A DNA stretch of 64,000 nt from an uncultured Alphaproteobacteria bacterium (lineage in GTDB: Bacteria; Pseudomonadota; Alphaproteobacteria; Bin95). The DNA is taken from contig CALLKY010000013.1 in the NCBI GenBank assembly GCA_938083135.1, forward strand, positions 1 to 64,000. Reading direction: 5' to 3'. This document shows, in pieces, positions 8,592 through 18,018 of the stretch. Position 1 is the first letter of the stretch. Every line of letters starts with the position of its first letter. The notes below the pieces were generated by a model that saw only the letters and a list, made by a program, of their open reading frames with translations, was not told where the DNA came from and made no database searches. The position numbers were made by a program, and so were the translations under genes.

Positions 8592-9869
8592 ATGACAGAA
8601 CCGCATGATGCGCCAATACCCACATTCCGTGAGGCTTTGCGTGCCTGGATGCAGATTGGCCTGCTCTCCTTCGGCGGCCCGGCAGCGCAGATCGCGTTGA
8701 TGCACCGGGTCGTGGTGGACGAAAAGCGCTGGCTGAAGGAACCGCAATTCCTAAACGCCCTTAGCTTCTGCATGTTCCTGCCAGGGCCTGAAGCCATGCA
8801 ACTGGCGACATATGTCGGCTGGCGATTGCATGGGCTGAAAGGCGGGCTGGCGGCGGGGCTGCTGTTCGTTATTCCGGGTGCGCTGATTGTGCTAGCGCTG
8901 GCCAGCATCTATGCCGCATTCGGCAATGTGCCACTGGTGCAAACGCTGTTCCTGGGCGTCAAAGCCGCCGTGATCGTGATTGTGCTGGAAGCCCTGCTAC
9001 GCATATCCAGGCGCGCATTGAAGGGGGCCACGGACTGGATCATCGCGGGCCTCGCGTTCATTGGAATTTTCTTCCTGGGCGCACCCTTTCCGCTGATCGT
9101 GCTGGCAGCTGCAATCTGGGGTGCATTCCGCGCGACTGGGCCCCGTGAAGACGCACCACCTGTTCGGTTAAGTGCACGATCTACCGGCGTTACCATCCTG
9201 GTTTGGCTGACGCTCTGGCTATTGCCGCTCCTGGCGCTGACCTGGGCGCTTGGCGGGGAGCATGTGGTGAGCCAGGTCGGCTGGTTCTTCTCCAAGCTGG
9301 CGTTCGTCACCTTCGGCGGTGCCTATGCCGTCTTGAGCTACATGGCCCAAGACGCTGTATCCGCTTATGGCTGGCTGACAGCCGGTGCGATGATGGACGG
9401 CCTTGGCCTCGCTGAAACCACGCCCGGCCCGCTCATCCTGGTGACGGAGTTTGTCGGCTTCCTAGCAGGCTTCAATGGTGCGGGATGGGGTACTGCGATG
9501 GCGGGCGCCGCCGTAGCGCTCTGGGCAACATTCACGCCCTGCTTTCTTTGGATATTCGCGGGCGCGCCCTACATTGAATGGTTGAATGGCCAACCGCGCT
9601 TGAAGGGTGCATTGGCGGGTATTACGGCAGCCGTCGTTGGTGTCATTCTCAATCTGGCGATCTGGTTCGCGCTGCATGTGTTCTTCAGCGACGTGTCATT
9701 GCTGGAGGTTGGGCCGCTGAAACTCTGGCTGCCCGACGTCACGACACTGGATTGGCGTGTTGTGGCGATTACAGGTGTCAGCGGTGTGTTGCTGCTTTGG
9801 CGGCATTGGTCTGTCGCAGCCGTTCTGGCGGTGGCGGCAGGAATGGCGCTGGCGCTTAGCTTTCTCTAA
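8592..9869 (+). CDS. chrA: Chromate efflux transporter ChrA
   Basis: A 425-residue integral membrane protein of the CHR superfamily, which exports chromate. It has the long-chain form with two homologous halves: SFGGPAAQIALMHR and PGPEAMQLATYVGW in the first, TFGGAYAVLSYMAQ and TPGPLILVTEFVGF in the second. About ten hydrophobic segments are visible. The start at 8592 is preceded by GGAGGGTGAA from the end of the upstream ChrB-like gene. Its last 14 bases overlap the convergent sensor-domain gene. Confidence 0.92.
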   Translation: MTEPHDAPIPTFREALRAWMQIGLLSFGGPAAQIALMHRVVVDEKRWLKEPQFLNALSFCMFLPGPEAMQLATYVGWRLHGLKGGLAAGLLFVIPGALIVLALASIYAAFGNVPLVQTLFLGVKAAVIVIVLEALLRISRRALKGATDWIIAGLAFIGIFFLGAPFPLIVLAAAIWGAFRATGPREDAPPVRLSARSTGVTILVWLTLWLLPLLALTWALGGEHVVSQVGWFFSKLAFVTFGGAYAVLSYMAQDAVSAYGWLTAGAMMDGLGLAETTPGPLILVTEFVGFLAGFNGAGWGTAMAGAAVALWATFTPCFLWIFAGAPYIEWLNGQPRLKGALAGITAAVVGVILNLAIWFALHVFFSDVSLLEVGPLKLWLPDVTTLDWRVVAITGVSGVLLLWRHWSVAAVLAVAAGMALALSFL

Positions 9870-10497
9870 CAGGCGAAAGCTGTGGCTCTGGCGTGAGTTC
9901 TTCTGCTTTGGCGGCATTCGTCCGCAGCACCAGGAAGATAATGCTGGACAAGCAGAACGAACACGCCAGCGCGAAGGCTGCAATTAATACCGCAAATTCG
10001 CGCCCAGCGTCATGGATCTGCCCCTGCACCGTATCTTTGCTGACGATTTCCAGGCGGCCAAGCACTTCACCGTCAAGCTCAATCGGTGCCGTGCTTAAGT
10101 GCGCGTCCTCAGTGATGAGATCTTTGTAGGCGGCCGCACGTCGGTAGAAGCTCAAATCAGTTTTGCCGGGAACATAGATAGAGAGGACGGCATCACGATG
10201 GTCTAAAATCTTCACCGCTTTGATGTCAGGCCGTGATTCCAAGCTGGCGAGTACGTCCCGTGCCGCGTCCATATCCCCGAACGCGACCGGAGCCGCCAGA
10301 TTGTAGGCAATGACTTGGGTGACAGCGCTTGTTGTGGCGCGGGCACCTTCATTTGCAACGCGGTTCTGCATGAAGACAATACCATAGGAACGGATCGCGA
10401 CAGCCAGCAGCGACGTAAGCATCGACGCCAGAAACGTCCGATTATCGCGGCTAGCGAATTCGCCTCTTCCTTGCATTGCCTCATTCGTCTGGGTCAC
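9856..10497 (-). CDS. Orphan CHASE8-like periplasmic sensor domain protein
   Basis: A 213-residue inner-membrane protein with one transmembrane segment at about 22-44, a periplasmic domain of about 120 residues, and a second segment at about 168-192. The periplasmic part (NEGARATTSAVTQVIAYNLAAPVAFGD, RPDIKAVKILD) resembles the CHASE8 sensor found ahead of HAMP plus GGDEF or kinase domains. Here only 20 hydrophilic residues follow the second segment, so no output domain is present. It is 3 bases downstream of the YfiR-like gene, a pairing typical of complete signalling systems. The 3' end overlaps chrA, so loss of the 3' part by rearrangement is plausible. Confidence 0.75.
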   Translation of the reverse strand: MTQTNEAMQGRGEFASRDNRTFLASMLTSLLAVAIRSYGIVFMQNRVANEGARATTSAVTQVIAYNLAAPVAFGDMDAARDVLASLESRPDIKAVKILDHRDAVLSIYVPGKTDLSFYRRAAAYKDLITEDAHLSTAPIELDGEVLGRLEIVSKDTVQGQIHDAGREFAVLIAAFALACSFCLSSIIFLVLRTNAAKAEELTPEPQLSPVRES

Positions 10498-10500
10498 GGT

Positions 10501-11037
10501 CTAACGCCTGATCTTCGCGAGCTTCAGAAGCCGCGAGCTGATTGTCAGCCCCGCCGCTTTCGCAGCAGCCGGTCGGGCCTCAAACCGGACTTTACCATTC
10601 ACAAGGTAAAGATTTATGGCACCTCCCGCTGAAATGAAGCTGTCATGGTCGCCAATGGTTAGAACTGGCCGGCCATTAAGCACCGCTAGAACCGGCCTAG
10701 CCTTGTCTGCAGCGGACTTTGCAACGAACAACACATCGCATCCATCAACAGCATCCTGGCTGATATCACGCACCATGATGCGTCGGTCGCGGACAGTTTT
10801 CCGCATCATGACCCGAAGCGCGCCTTTGAATGGGTTCTTCCCCAACACGCATATGTGTATGTCGCCCGTGTCAGCGCCAGCTGGCCAACGGGTGAACTTC
10901 ACGAAGTTTAGAATAAACGCAGCCTTGACCTCATATTCCGTCGCTGCGCGCGCTGGCGTCGTAGACAGCATTGCGCCGCTCAGCAGCACAGCCGCGAACA
11001 GGCAGAAACCGGAATGGCGAGTTAAGGCGCGCATCAA
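10501..11037 (-). CDS. YfiR family (DUF4154) periplasmic protein
   Basis: A 178-residue protein with a signal peptide ending near TPARA and the YfiR fold: YEVKAAFILNFVKFTRWP near the mature N-terminus, then ICVLGKNPF, and a C-terminal half with INLYLVNGKVRFE and SSRLLKLAKI. YfiR-type proteins act in the periplasm as repressors of membrane diguanylate cyclases or kinases. Its partner here would be the sensor-domain gene 3 bases downstream. The upstream TonB receptor is 20 bases away, giving the recurring gene order TonB receptor, YfiR, CHASE sensor. Confidence 0.85.
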   Translation of the reverse strand: MMRALTRHSGFCLFAAVLLSGAMLSTTPARAATEYEVKAAFILNFVKFTRWPAGADTGDIHICVLGKNPFKGALRVMMRKTVRDRRIMVRDISQDAVDGCDVLFVAKSAADKARPVLAVLNGRPVLTIGDHDSFISAGGAINLYLVNGKVRFEARPAAAKAAGLTISSRLLKLAKIRR

Positions 11038-11057
11038 ACTGTCTCTTGATCCTTCAC

Positions 11058-13052
11058 CTAGAATTTTATGCGCAATTGGCCAAACACACTGGTTTGGATA
11101 TTAGAGCGGGGCGTTTGGGGCGTTTCTGAGACAAATTCAGGCTCATTATCGTGAAATAGGTTCTGTGCCGAAAGCGAGAGCTCAACACCATTCGCTGGGC
11201 GCCAGGCAATACGGGCATCTGCAGCGACGTAATCACCGATCTGATCTTGCCGGAGGCGGCTCGCAAACCGCACACCAATATCAACGTCGATATCGTCAAA
11301 CAGGCTGAATCCTGTCCGGGCAAACACCTGATGTTCCGGTGACTTAAATACGTCGCGTGCCAGTGGATTCTGGCCGCCCAAAGTCGGGTCAACATTAATG
11401 GCGGCATAGGAATATCCAGCAGATGTTTTCCAGTCGCGGTCAATAAACCATTCCGCAGCAATTTCACCGCCATAGGTTTCTGCTGCTAGTTCGCTGGATA
11501 GGTTGATGGGTACGATCACGTGCGGGATTAGTGCACCAAGCTGCCGTTCTGGTGCACCGGGCACTTGGGCGCGGAGATTGTCATAGTCGTAGTAAAATCC
11601 AGCGATATCGATGCTCACGGAATCAGATGGCTGCACCCGATACCCAACATCCAGCGCCAGTAATTCCTCGGACTCGAAATCCGGGTCCCCCCTGAACTGC
11701 AGCAAGGTAGGCAAAGGCGCGGTCGGCAGCACGCGGATGTCTGAAACTGCATCCTGATCCAAGCGCGAGGGTGTGCGAACCGCCCTTGCAGCAGACGCCC
11801 AGACGGTTTGTCTGTCATCGATAGACCAGCGCGCCCGAACATTCGGCTGCACTTCAAACCCACTAAAGGCGTTGTGCTCTAATCGTGCGCCCAATGTCAG
11901 TTCAACCTGATCATCAAACAGTGCGATTGCATCCTGAACAAACGCACTGAAGCGATGGTAGTCTTTATTGGGCGGCTCAAACCCGCCAACTGCAATCGGT
12001 TTCGTCACGTCCCAAGTATGGCGGTATCCAAGCCCAAACTGCATCAGGTGCCCGTCTAGCGGCCTGAATTGCGCTTCATACTCTACATCGGCCGTCGTGA
12101 CGCGTTGATCCAGGAATTGATCGTGGTTCAAGTAGAATTGTGCACTGTGATTAACCGCGCCTCCCTCAGCACCAGTCCAGCGCAACAAGGCATGACCGCC
12201 TTGGTCCTGGTAACGGTCCTCCACGACACGGCTAAACGGCGCTGATAATTGCGGCAGGACGTTGATTTCCGAATATTTTTGGGCATACAAGCTGCCAGTA
12301 AGCGTGAGCTTCTGGCCTTGGTTCAGCGCGAAATCGCCCCGTGCGCCAACACGAGCCGTATCCCAATCATCTTCGTCTCCGGCACCCGCTGTATTGAGCG
12401 CCGCATCACGCCGCTCAAACTTGCTATAGAAACGAACAGCGCTGTCTTCGGCGACTTTAAAGCCGTGGCGTGCCTCAAACCCGAGCTTTTGCTCATCGCC
12501 AACACGCACTTGGGCATAGGTTCCAATGGTCTCGCGCGCTGATTTCGTGATGATATTGACAACACCATTGAACGCGTTTGCACCCCAAACGGACCCACCT
12601 GGTCCACGGATCACTTCAATGCGTTCAATGTCCGCAATTGGTGGATTTTCCTTGCTCCACACGGCACCTGCGAATAACGGCGTGTAGACGGTGCGACCGT
12701 CAATCATCACCAGCAATTTGTTCGAAAGACTGCCACTCAATCCGCGAACGCTAACAGCAGATGTATGTCCATTCACGAGGCCTACATGCACGCCCGGCAC
12801 ATAGCGCAGTAGGTCCGGAATCGTTGTAGCGCCTGAGCGGATAATGTCAGCGTTGCTCAGCACAAAAATCGCTGCCGCAGCGTCTTTGACCGACTGCCCA
12901 CGCCGGGCGACAGAGGTGACCTCGACCTCAACCGCCATCAAGTCCTGCAGGCTCAGATCGCCAAGCGCTTCAGCGTCACGCGCTGCCACCGGGGTTTCCG
13001 CAATGGCCAATAGGCCCGCACCTGCCGCAATTGTTGTGAGGATCTTCTGCAT
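11058..13052 (-). CDS. TonB-dependent outer-membrane receptor
   Basis: A 664-residue receptor. A signal peptide ends around PVAARDAEA. It is followed by a short LSLQDLMAVEVEVTSVARR segment, the plug domain (SVRGLSGSLSNKLLVMIDGR, VIRGPGGSVWGANAFNGVVNIITK), and a 22-strand-type barrel with alternating residues ending in the aromatic C-terminal residue Phe (LRIKF). The ligand is unknown. 'LSLQDLM' receptors are commonly grouped with YfiR and CHASE-sensor genes, as seen here, so a sensory role coupled to uptake is likely. No cobalamin riboswitch fits in the 89-base upstream gap. Confidence 0.9.
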   Translation of the reverse strand: MQKILTTIAAGAGLLAIAETPVAARDAEALGDLSLQDLMAVEVEVTSVARRGQSVKDAAAAIFVLSNADIIRSGATTIPDLLRYVPGVHVGLVNGHTSAVSVRGLSGSLSNKLLVMIDGRTVYTPLFAGAVWSKENPPIADIERIEVIRGPGGSVWGANAFNGVVNIITKSARETIGTYAQVRVGDEQKLGFEARHGFKVAEDSAVRFYSKFERRDAALNTAGAGDEDDWDTARVGARGDFALNQGQKLTLTGSLYAQKYSEINVLPQLSAPFSRVVEDRYQDQGGHALLRWTGAEGGAVNHSAQFYLNHDQFLDQRVTTADVEYEAQFRPLDGHLMQFGLGYRHTWDVTKPIAVGGFEPPNKDYHRFSAFVQDAIALFDDQVELTLGARLEHNAFSGFEVQPNVRARWSIDDRQTVWASAARAVRTPSRLDQDAVSDIRVLPTAPLPTLLQFRGDPDFESEELLALDVGYRVQPSDSVSIDIAGFYYDYDNLRAQVPGAPERQLGALIPHVIVPINLSSELAAETYGGEIAAEWFIDRDWKTSAGYSYAAINVDPTLGGQNPLARDVFKSPEHQVFARTGFSLFDDIDVDIGVRFASRLRQDQIGDYVAADARIAWRPANGVELSLSAQNLFHDNEPEFVSETPQTPRSNIQTSVFGQLRIKF

Positions 13053-13127
13053 GTCTGAGCCAGTTCAGTTCGCATTAATCTACAAACTGCACTTGCCAGA
13101 TAACCCATCGGTTAATTTAACATCCTG

Positions 13128-13133
13128 ATTATA
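13128..13133 (-). promoter_or_regulatory. Possible -10 element upstream of the TonB receptor
   Basis: On the minus strand a perfect TATAAT sits in an AT-rich stretch about 75 bases before the receptor start, just after the rhomboid stop codon. No good -35 box lies 16-19 bases upstream, so this is only suggestive. Confidence 0.3.
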
Positions 13134-13141
13134 AAATAGAT

Positions 13142-13834
13142 TTAGCGCCACCCCTCCAGCAGCCGTGCCTCATCTCGCTTCATCAGTGGGATAAGAACAA
13201 CGCCAGCAAGAAAGCCGCCAATATGGGCCCAGTAGGCCACATTGTCAGAGCCGAACATGCCACCGCTCGCCAGTGCCTGGAAAATGAACCATCCGCCAAT
13301 CCAAACCCATACCGGTAGGCGAAGCGGGATGAATATCGGCGTGATCGCCGTAATCCGCGCTGTTGGGTGCAGAACAAGATAAGCGGCCAGAATACCGGAT
13401 ACGCCGCCGCTAGCGCCAATTAATGGCGCCTCAGACATCTCATTCGTCATACCGTGCGCAAGTGCTGCAACCGCACCACAGATAAGGTAGAAAATGACGA
13501 AGCGTACTGTGCCGCAGCGATCTTCAACATTGTCCCCGAACACAAACATAAACGCCATGTTTCCAATTAGATGCCACGCACCGCCATGCAGGAACTGATA
13601 TGTCAGGGCGGACCAAGCTGCTGGAATATGCACAAGTGCCGGGTCAAGCTCCCGATGGCCAAAAATTACGGCTGGCAGAAAGCCAAAGCTGAAAACGGTT
13701 GAAACTTCTTCAAACTGCGACTGGCCCGATTGCCAAACATAGACAATCACGCAAATCAGGATCAGCGCCCACGTGCCGTAGGGCGTATTGATCCAACGGC
13801 GCGGATTGTCGTCGTGGATGGGCCAGAATGCCAC
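13142..13834 (-). CDS. Rhomboid family intramembrane serine protease
   Basis: A 230-residue polytopic membrane protein with about six transmembrane segments. The catalytic dyad is visible: Ser142 in IGASGGVSG and His204 in YWAHIGGFLAG. The oxyanion-site residues are in HGGAWHLIGNMAFMFVFG (His83, His88, Asn92), and the N-terminal region has the conserved FSFGFLPA stretch of the L1 loop. It cleaves transmembrane substrates in the inner membrane. It lies 5 bases downstream of the exonuclease III gene on the same strand. Confidence 0.92.
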   Translation of the reverse strand: MAFWPIHDDNPRRWINTPYGTWALILICVIVYVWQSGQSQFEEVSTVFSFGFLPAVIFGHRELDPALVHIPAAWSALTYQFLHGGAWHLIGNMAFMFVFGDNVEDRCGTVRFVIFYLICGAVAALAHGMTNEMSEAPLIGASGGVSGILAAYLVLHPTARITAITPIFIPLRLPVWVWIGGWFIFQALASGGMFGSDNVAYWAHIGGFLAGVVLIPLMKRDEARLLEGWR

Positions 13835-13839
13835 GCGGA

Positions 13840-14634
13840 CTAGAGCCTGGGCGTAGGCGGCGCGTCGGCCAAGTCACACCAAATTGGCGTGTGGTCTGAC
13901 GCTTTAGGCCGCCCCCTGGGCCGGCGATCAATATCGATATCCATCATCCGGTCCAACGCAGCGCCAGTCAGAAGCACATGGTCAATGCGGATGCCGTTAT
14001 CTTTCTGCCAGGCACCGGCCTGATAATCCCAGAATGTATAGGCCGCCGGCGCATTGGGCTTGGCCGCACGGAAGGCGTCATAATAGCCGAGGTTTAGAAT
14101 GCTGCGGAACGCGGCCCGGCTTTCTGGCCGGGTCAGCGCATCGCCATCCCAGGCTCTTGGATCGTAGCAGTCCTCATCCGTAGGGATGACGTTGTAGTCC
14201 CCCAGCAGCGCTACGGCGTCACCCGTCGCGGCCAATTCAGTCGCGCGCGCATGAAGCCGCTTCATCCAGCCAATTTTATACGGGAATTTGTCCGTCCCAA
14301 CCGGATTACCGTTTGGCAGATAGATTGAGGCAATACGGACGCCGTTGATCGTTGCCTCAACATAACGCGCCTGCTCATCGCTATCGTCGCCAGGCAGGCC
14401 GACCATTGGGTCTTCGATCGGCAGGCGGGATAGGATTGCGGAGCCATTATAGGTTTTCTGGCCAGTGATGACGGCTTTATAGCCCTTTGCTTCGAACTCA
14501 AGGCGCGGGAAAGCATCCTCCACGCATTTGAGTTCCTGCAAGGCCAGCACATCCGGCTGGCCTTCATCGAGCCAAGCCAATGCGGCGTCCAAACGGGCTT
14601 TAATCGAATTCACATTCCAGGAAGCGATGCGCAC
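13840..14634 (-). CDS. xthA: Exodeoxyribonuclease III
   Basis: A 264-residue AP endonuclease/3'-5' exonuclease for base-excision repair. It begins RIASWNVNSIKARLD and carries LALQELKC (metal-binding Glu), YLPNGNP, GDYNVIP (Asp/Asn), RIDHVLLT and SDHTPIWCDL (catalytic Asp-His). I use a GTG start at 14634, because the family sequence starts exactly there. The longer frame reaching 14790 would add 50 residues of Arg/Ser-rich shadow translation from inside erpA. It begins 10 bases after the erpA stop. Confidence 0.93.
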   Translation of the reverse strand: MRIASWNVNSIKARLDAALAWLDEGQPDVLALQELKCVEDAFPRLEFEAKGYKAVITGQKTYNGSAILSRLPIEDPMVGLPGDDSDEQARYVEATINGVRIASIYLPNGNPVGTDKFPYKIGWMKRLHARATELAATGDAVALLGDYNVIPTDEDCYDPRAWDGDALTRPESRAAFRSILNLGYYDAFRAAKPNAPAAYTFWDYQAGAWQKDNGIRIDHVLLTGAALDRMMDIDIDRRPRGRPKASDHTPIWCDLADAPPTPRL

Positions 14635-14644
14635 GTCAGGCCCG

Positions 14645-14992
14645 CTAAATTGCGAAAGAGGAGCCGCAGCCGCAAGACGACGCCGCGTTCGGGTTCTCGA
14701 CCACGAACATCGCGCCCGCCAAATCTTCTTTCCACTCGACGACAGAACCGCGCAATAGATCGAGCGAGACTTCATCGACGATGATCTCAACGCCGTGACG
14801 CTTATACACAGCGTCGTCCTCGTTCATGTCCTTGTCGAAGCTGAAGCCGTATTGGAAGCCAGAGCAACCGCCGCCGGAAACCGAAACGCGCAGGCGTGAT
14901 CCGTCCTCGCCTTCCTTTTCCAGAATGCGTTGCAATTGGGCAGCGGCCCGTTCTGTGACGCCAATTCCGTCTTGAAGACTTCCGTCCGGCAT
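14645..14992 (-). CDS. erpA: Iron-sulfur cluster insertion protein ErpA
   Basis: A 115-residue A-type Fe-S carrier. The three conserved cysteines are present, one in SGGGCSGFQYGFSFD and two in the C-terminal SSCGCGSSF. It delivers clusters to apo-enzymes. The ATG at 14992 is preferred over an upstream TTG because GGAG lies about 9 bases ahead of it. It is divergent from dgt, an arrangement common in alphaproteobacteria, and heads the minus-strand series erpA, xthA, rhomboid. Confidence 0.92.
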   Translation of the reverse strand: MPDGSLQDGIGVTERAAAQLQRILEKEGEDGSRLRVSVSGGGCSGFQYGFSFDKDMNEDDAVYKRHGVEIIVDEVSLDLLRGSVVEWKEDLAGAMFVVENPNAASSCGCGSSFAI

Positions 14993-15130
14993 GGCAATGC
15001 GCTCCAAATCAAGCGGTTAGAATGTTTTGTCGCGGGGTACGCGCCAGAGCATTCTATATGATACTACCTTAATATATGGATGTTCCTGCGGCTTCGATCA
15101 ACGGGGCTGCAGTAAGAGGATCGCGCGACC

Positions 15131-16294
15131 GTGCCATTGGCCCCCTATGCTACCACAAATGAGGAATGCCACGGGCGTCGCATCAGTGAGCCAGAGGCAG
15201 AAAATCGCTCACCATTTCAACGCGATAGAGATCGGATCATCCACTCCAACGCGTTCCGTCGCCTCAAACACAAAACCCAGGTCTTTGTGTATCACGAAGG
15301 CGATTATTTCCGAACCCGGCTGACACATTCCATCGAAGTAGCGCAAATTGCGCGCACAATCACCCGTAGCCTTAGTGCCAATGAAGACTTGGCGGAGGCC
15401 GTCGCCCTTGCCCACGATCTTGGCCATACCCCCTTCGGCCATGCTGGCGAAGATGCGCTATCAGCCGCCCTCGTGGATGCAGGGGGATTTGATCACAATG
15501 TCCAAACGCTCAGAATCCTCACGCGGCTTGAGCAGCGCTACGCGGATTTCGACGGCCTGAACCTGACCTGGGAAACGCTGGAAGGTGTGGTCAAGCACAA
15601 CGGGCCAATGGCTGGGCCGGGCATTGAGACCCCAAAGGCCATAGCCGCCTTTGACGCATCTTATCCGCTTGATCTTGCGAGCTATGCCGGACTGGAAGCG
15701 CAGATCGCGGCGCTTTCAGATGATGTTGCTTATAACAGCCATGATATCGACGATGGCCTGCGCGCCGGGTTATTTGATCTCGACGACCTCCGCGATCTCC
15801 CGCTGCTGTCTGATCTCCTGGCAGAAGTTGACCGGAAGTGGCCTGGGTTGGAGCGCCAGCGGAAGATTTATGAGCTGGTTCGCCAGCTCATCGGCGCGCT
15901 CGTCATGGACCTTACCCAAGAAACCCAGCGACGCCTGAAAGCGACCAACCCAACCTCCTCGGCGGACGTGAGGGGGGCGGGTAAGGCTATGGCGGCATTC
16001 TCTGAAGACATGGAATCCACGGTTAACGCGTTGCGTCTATTCCTGAAAACGCATATGTACCGGCACTATCGGGTCAATCGGATGACGAGTAAGGCGCGCC
16101 GTATCGTGACGGATCTCTTCCAACTCTTCGTAGAAGAACCTGAGAATTTGCCAGAAGCATGGCGACAGGCCGCCGTGGGGGATGCGCCGCAACATCGAAC
16201 GCGTATTGTCGGTGACTACATCGCTGGCATGACAGACCGCTATGCCATGCTGGAACACCAGCGCCTTTTTGATATTTACAGCCGGATAATATGA
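15131..16294 (+). CDS. dgt: dGTP triphosphohydrolase-like HD protein
   Basis: A 387-residue HD-domain phosphohydrolase of the Dgt family, which cleaves dNTPs to nucleosides and triphosphate. The family entry [22 protein letters not shown] is followed by the metal site: His in [13 protein letters not shown] and the HD pair in [17 protein letters not shown] second-half Asp lies in [14 protein letters not shown]. The start is GTG at 15131 with AGAGGA about 12 bases upstream. Its stop overlaps the argS start by 4 bases (ATGA), so translation is coupled. Confidence 0.92.
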   Translation: MPLAPYATTNEECHGRRISEPEAENRSPFQRDRDRIIHSNAFRRLKHKTQVFVYHEGDYFRTRLTHSIEVAQIARTITRSLSANEDLAEAVALAHDLGHTPFGHAGEDALSAALVDAGGFDHNVQTLRILTRLEQRYADFDGLNLTWETLEGVVKHNGPMAGPGIETPKAIAAFDASYPLDLASYAGLEAQIAALSDDVAYNSHDIDDGLRAGLFDLDDLRDLPLLSDLLAEVDRKWPGLERQRKIYELVRQLIGALVMDLTQETQRRLKATNPTSSADVRGAGKAMAAFSEDMESTVNALRLFLKTHMYRHYRVNRMTSKARRIVTDLFQLFVEEPENLPEAWRQAAVGDAPQHRTRIVGDYIAGMTDRYAMLEHQRLFDIYSRII

Positions 16295-18015
16295 ACTACT
16301 TCAAACACTTCGACGGGCTGGCCCTCTCTATTTTGGAGCGCATGCAGGCGGCAGGCGACCTGCCCGATGGCATTGATTTTTCGCGCGTATCAGCAGGATC
16401 TCCGAGAGACCCTGCCCATGGCGATGTTGCACTGAATGCAGCCATGGTCTTGGCGAAACAGGCTGGCATGAAGCCCCGGGAACTGGCGACCCGGATCGCT
16501 GCAAGCTTAGCCCAGCACGAAGATATTGAATCGGCAGAGGTCGCTGGCCCCGGCTTCATTAATATCCGCGCCGCTGCATCCTTCTGGCCAGCGCGACTGG
16601 CTGAGATATTGGCGGCTGGCCGGGACTATGGCGCATCTGATATTGGTGCTGGTCGGACAGTCAATGTCGAATATGTCTCCGCCAATCCAACTGGCCCACT
16701 GCATGTCGGACATGGTCGCGGTGCCGTATTTGGTGATGCGCTGGCTGCATTGTTAGAAAAAGCCGGACATACCGTTGTCCGCGAGTATTACGTGAATGAC
16801 GCTGGGTCCCAGGTTGATACCTTGGCGCAATCCGCATTGTTGCGCATGCGTGAGGCCCAGGGCGAGGACATCGGTGAGATACCAGAAGGGCTCTACCCTG
16901 GCGACTATCTGAAAGCCGTCGGCATTGCGCTCGCCAAATTGCCAGACTCTGAACAGACCCTTGACGGTGCCCGCACTGTTGCGGTTGAAATGATGATGGA
17001 CAGCATCCGCGAAGACCTGGCCGCCGCCGGGATCAAGCAGGATTTGTTTTCGTCCGAACGCGCACTCGTCGAAGCCGGTCGCGTCGAAGCGGCGGTCGCT
17101 GCTTTGGAGGCCAAAGGCCTCGTTTATGTCGGTGTATTGGAGCCACCAAAAGGCAAACTGCCAGATGATTGGGAAGCCCGCCCGCAAACGCTATTCCGGG
17201 CCAGCGAATTTGGTGATGATACAGACCGGCCTTTGAAGAAATCTGATGGGTCCTGGACTTATTTCGCAACCGATATCGCCTATCATTTCGATAAGTATGA
17301 GCGCGGCAGCGACACCTTGATCGATGTCTGGGGCGCGGATCATGGCGGTTACGTCAAGCGCGTTGCGGCGGCCATGCAGGCGCTGACGGGCAAGAAAGAC
17401 ACCCTCGACGTCAAGCTTTGCCAGCTCGTAAAGCTTATGCGGGATGGCAAGCCGGTAATCATGTCAAAGCGCGCGGGCACATTCGTCACGCTCCGCGAAG
17501 TTATTGATGAAGTCGGTGCCGATGTCGTTCGCTTCATGATGCTGACGCGTAAGAATGACGCGCCGCTTGAATTCGACCTTGCCCGGGCGCTTGAACAATC
17601 GCGCGACAATCCTGTGTTTTATGTGCAGTACGCCCACGCGCGCTGCCGGTCTGTCTTGCGACACGCTGAGGAAGCGGGTGCGGATGTTTCAGTGGCCGGA
17701 CTTGCAGCAGCTGATCTGGGACTTCTCAACGACCCCGAAGAGACCAGCCTCGTGAAACAGCTTGCATCCTGGCCGCGCATGGTCGAGCAAGCGGCGGAAG
17801 CGCATGAACCCCACCGGGTTGCATTTTTCTTGCAGGAAACTGCAGCAGCGTTCCACCAACTTTGGAACAAGGGCCGTGAAGACACAACATTAAGATTCAT
17901 CCAGGAAGATGCGCCAGAATTAACAAAATCGCGGCTAGCGCTTGTATCTGCAGTAACGACCGTCATAGGCTCTGGCTTGGCCGTGATCGGAGTCGAAGCG
18001 GCGGAGGAAATGTAG
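16291..18015 (+). CDS. argS: Arginyl-tRNA synthetase
   Basis: A 574-residue class I synthetase. The HIGH motif is in [19 protein letters not shown], and the KMSKS-equivalent loop is [13 protein letters not shown]. An N-terminal Arg-specific domain (1-110) precedes the catalytic fold, and the C-terminal DALR anticodon-binding domain includes [16 protein letters not shown]. The length is typical. It overlaps dgt by 4 bases and is followed 3 bases later by the SPOR-domain gene, so the run from dgt onward is one operon. Confidence 0.97.
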   Translation: MNYFKHFDGLALSILERMQAAGDLPDGIDFSRVSAGSPRDPAHGDVALNAAMVLAKQAGMKPRELATRIAASLAQHEDIESAEVAGPGFINIRAAASFWPARLAEILAAGRDYGASDIGAGRTVNVEYVSANPTGPLHVGHGRGAVFGDALAALLEKAGHTVVREYYVNDAGSQVDTLAQSALLRMREAQGEDIGEIPEGLYPGDYLKAVGIALAKLPDSEQTLDGARTVAVEMMMDSIREDLAAAGIKQDLFSSERALVEAGRVEAAVAALEAKGLVYVGVLEPPKGKLPDDWEARPQTLFRASEFGDDTDRPLKKSDGSWTYFATDIAYHFDKYERGSDTLIDVWGADHGGYVKRVAAAMQALTGKKDTLDVKLCQLVKLMRDGKPVIMSKRAGTFVTLREVIDEVGADVVRFMMLTRKNDAPLEFDLARALEQSRDNPVFYVQYAHARCRSVLRHAEEAGADVSVAGLAAADLGLLNDPEETSLVKQLASWPRMVEQAAEAHEPHRVAFFLQETAAAFHQLWNKGREDTTLRFIQEDAPELTKSRLALVSAVTTVIGSGLAVIGVEAAEEM

Positions 18016-18018
18016 TCT

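Noticed and set aside
5194-9869. Defence island around the STAND NTPase
   Set aside because: No neighbouring gene is a known defence component; the flanks are metabolic and chromate-resistance genes.
13053-13141. Riboswitch upstream of the TonB receptor
   Set aside because: The gap is only 89 bases, with no B12-box or other aptamer pattern.
14635-14790. N-terminal extension of exonuclease III
   Set aside because: Arg/Ser-rich translation inside erpA; the family N-terminus begins at the GTG at 14634.
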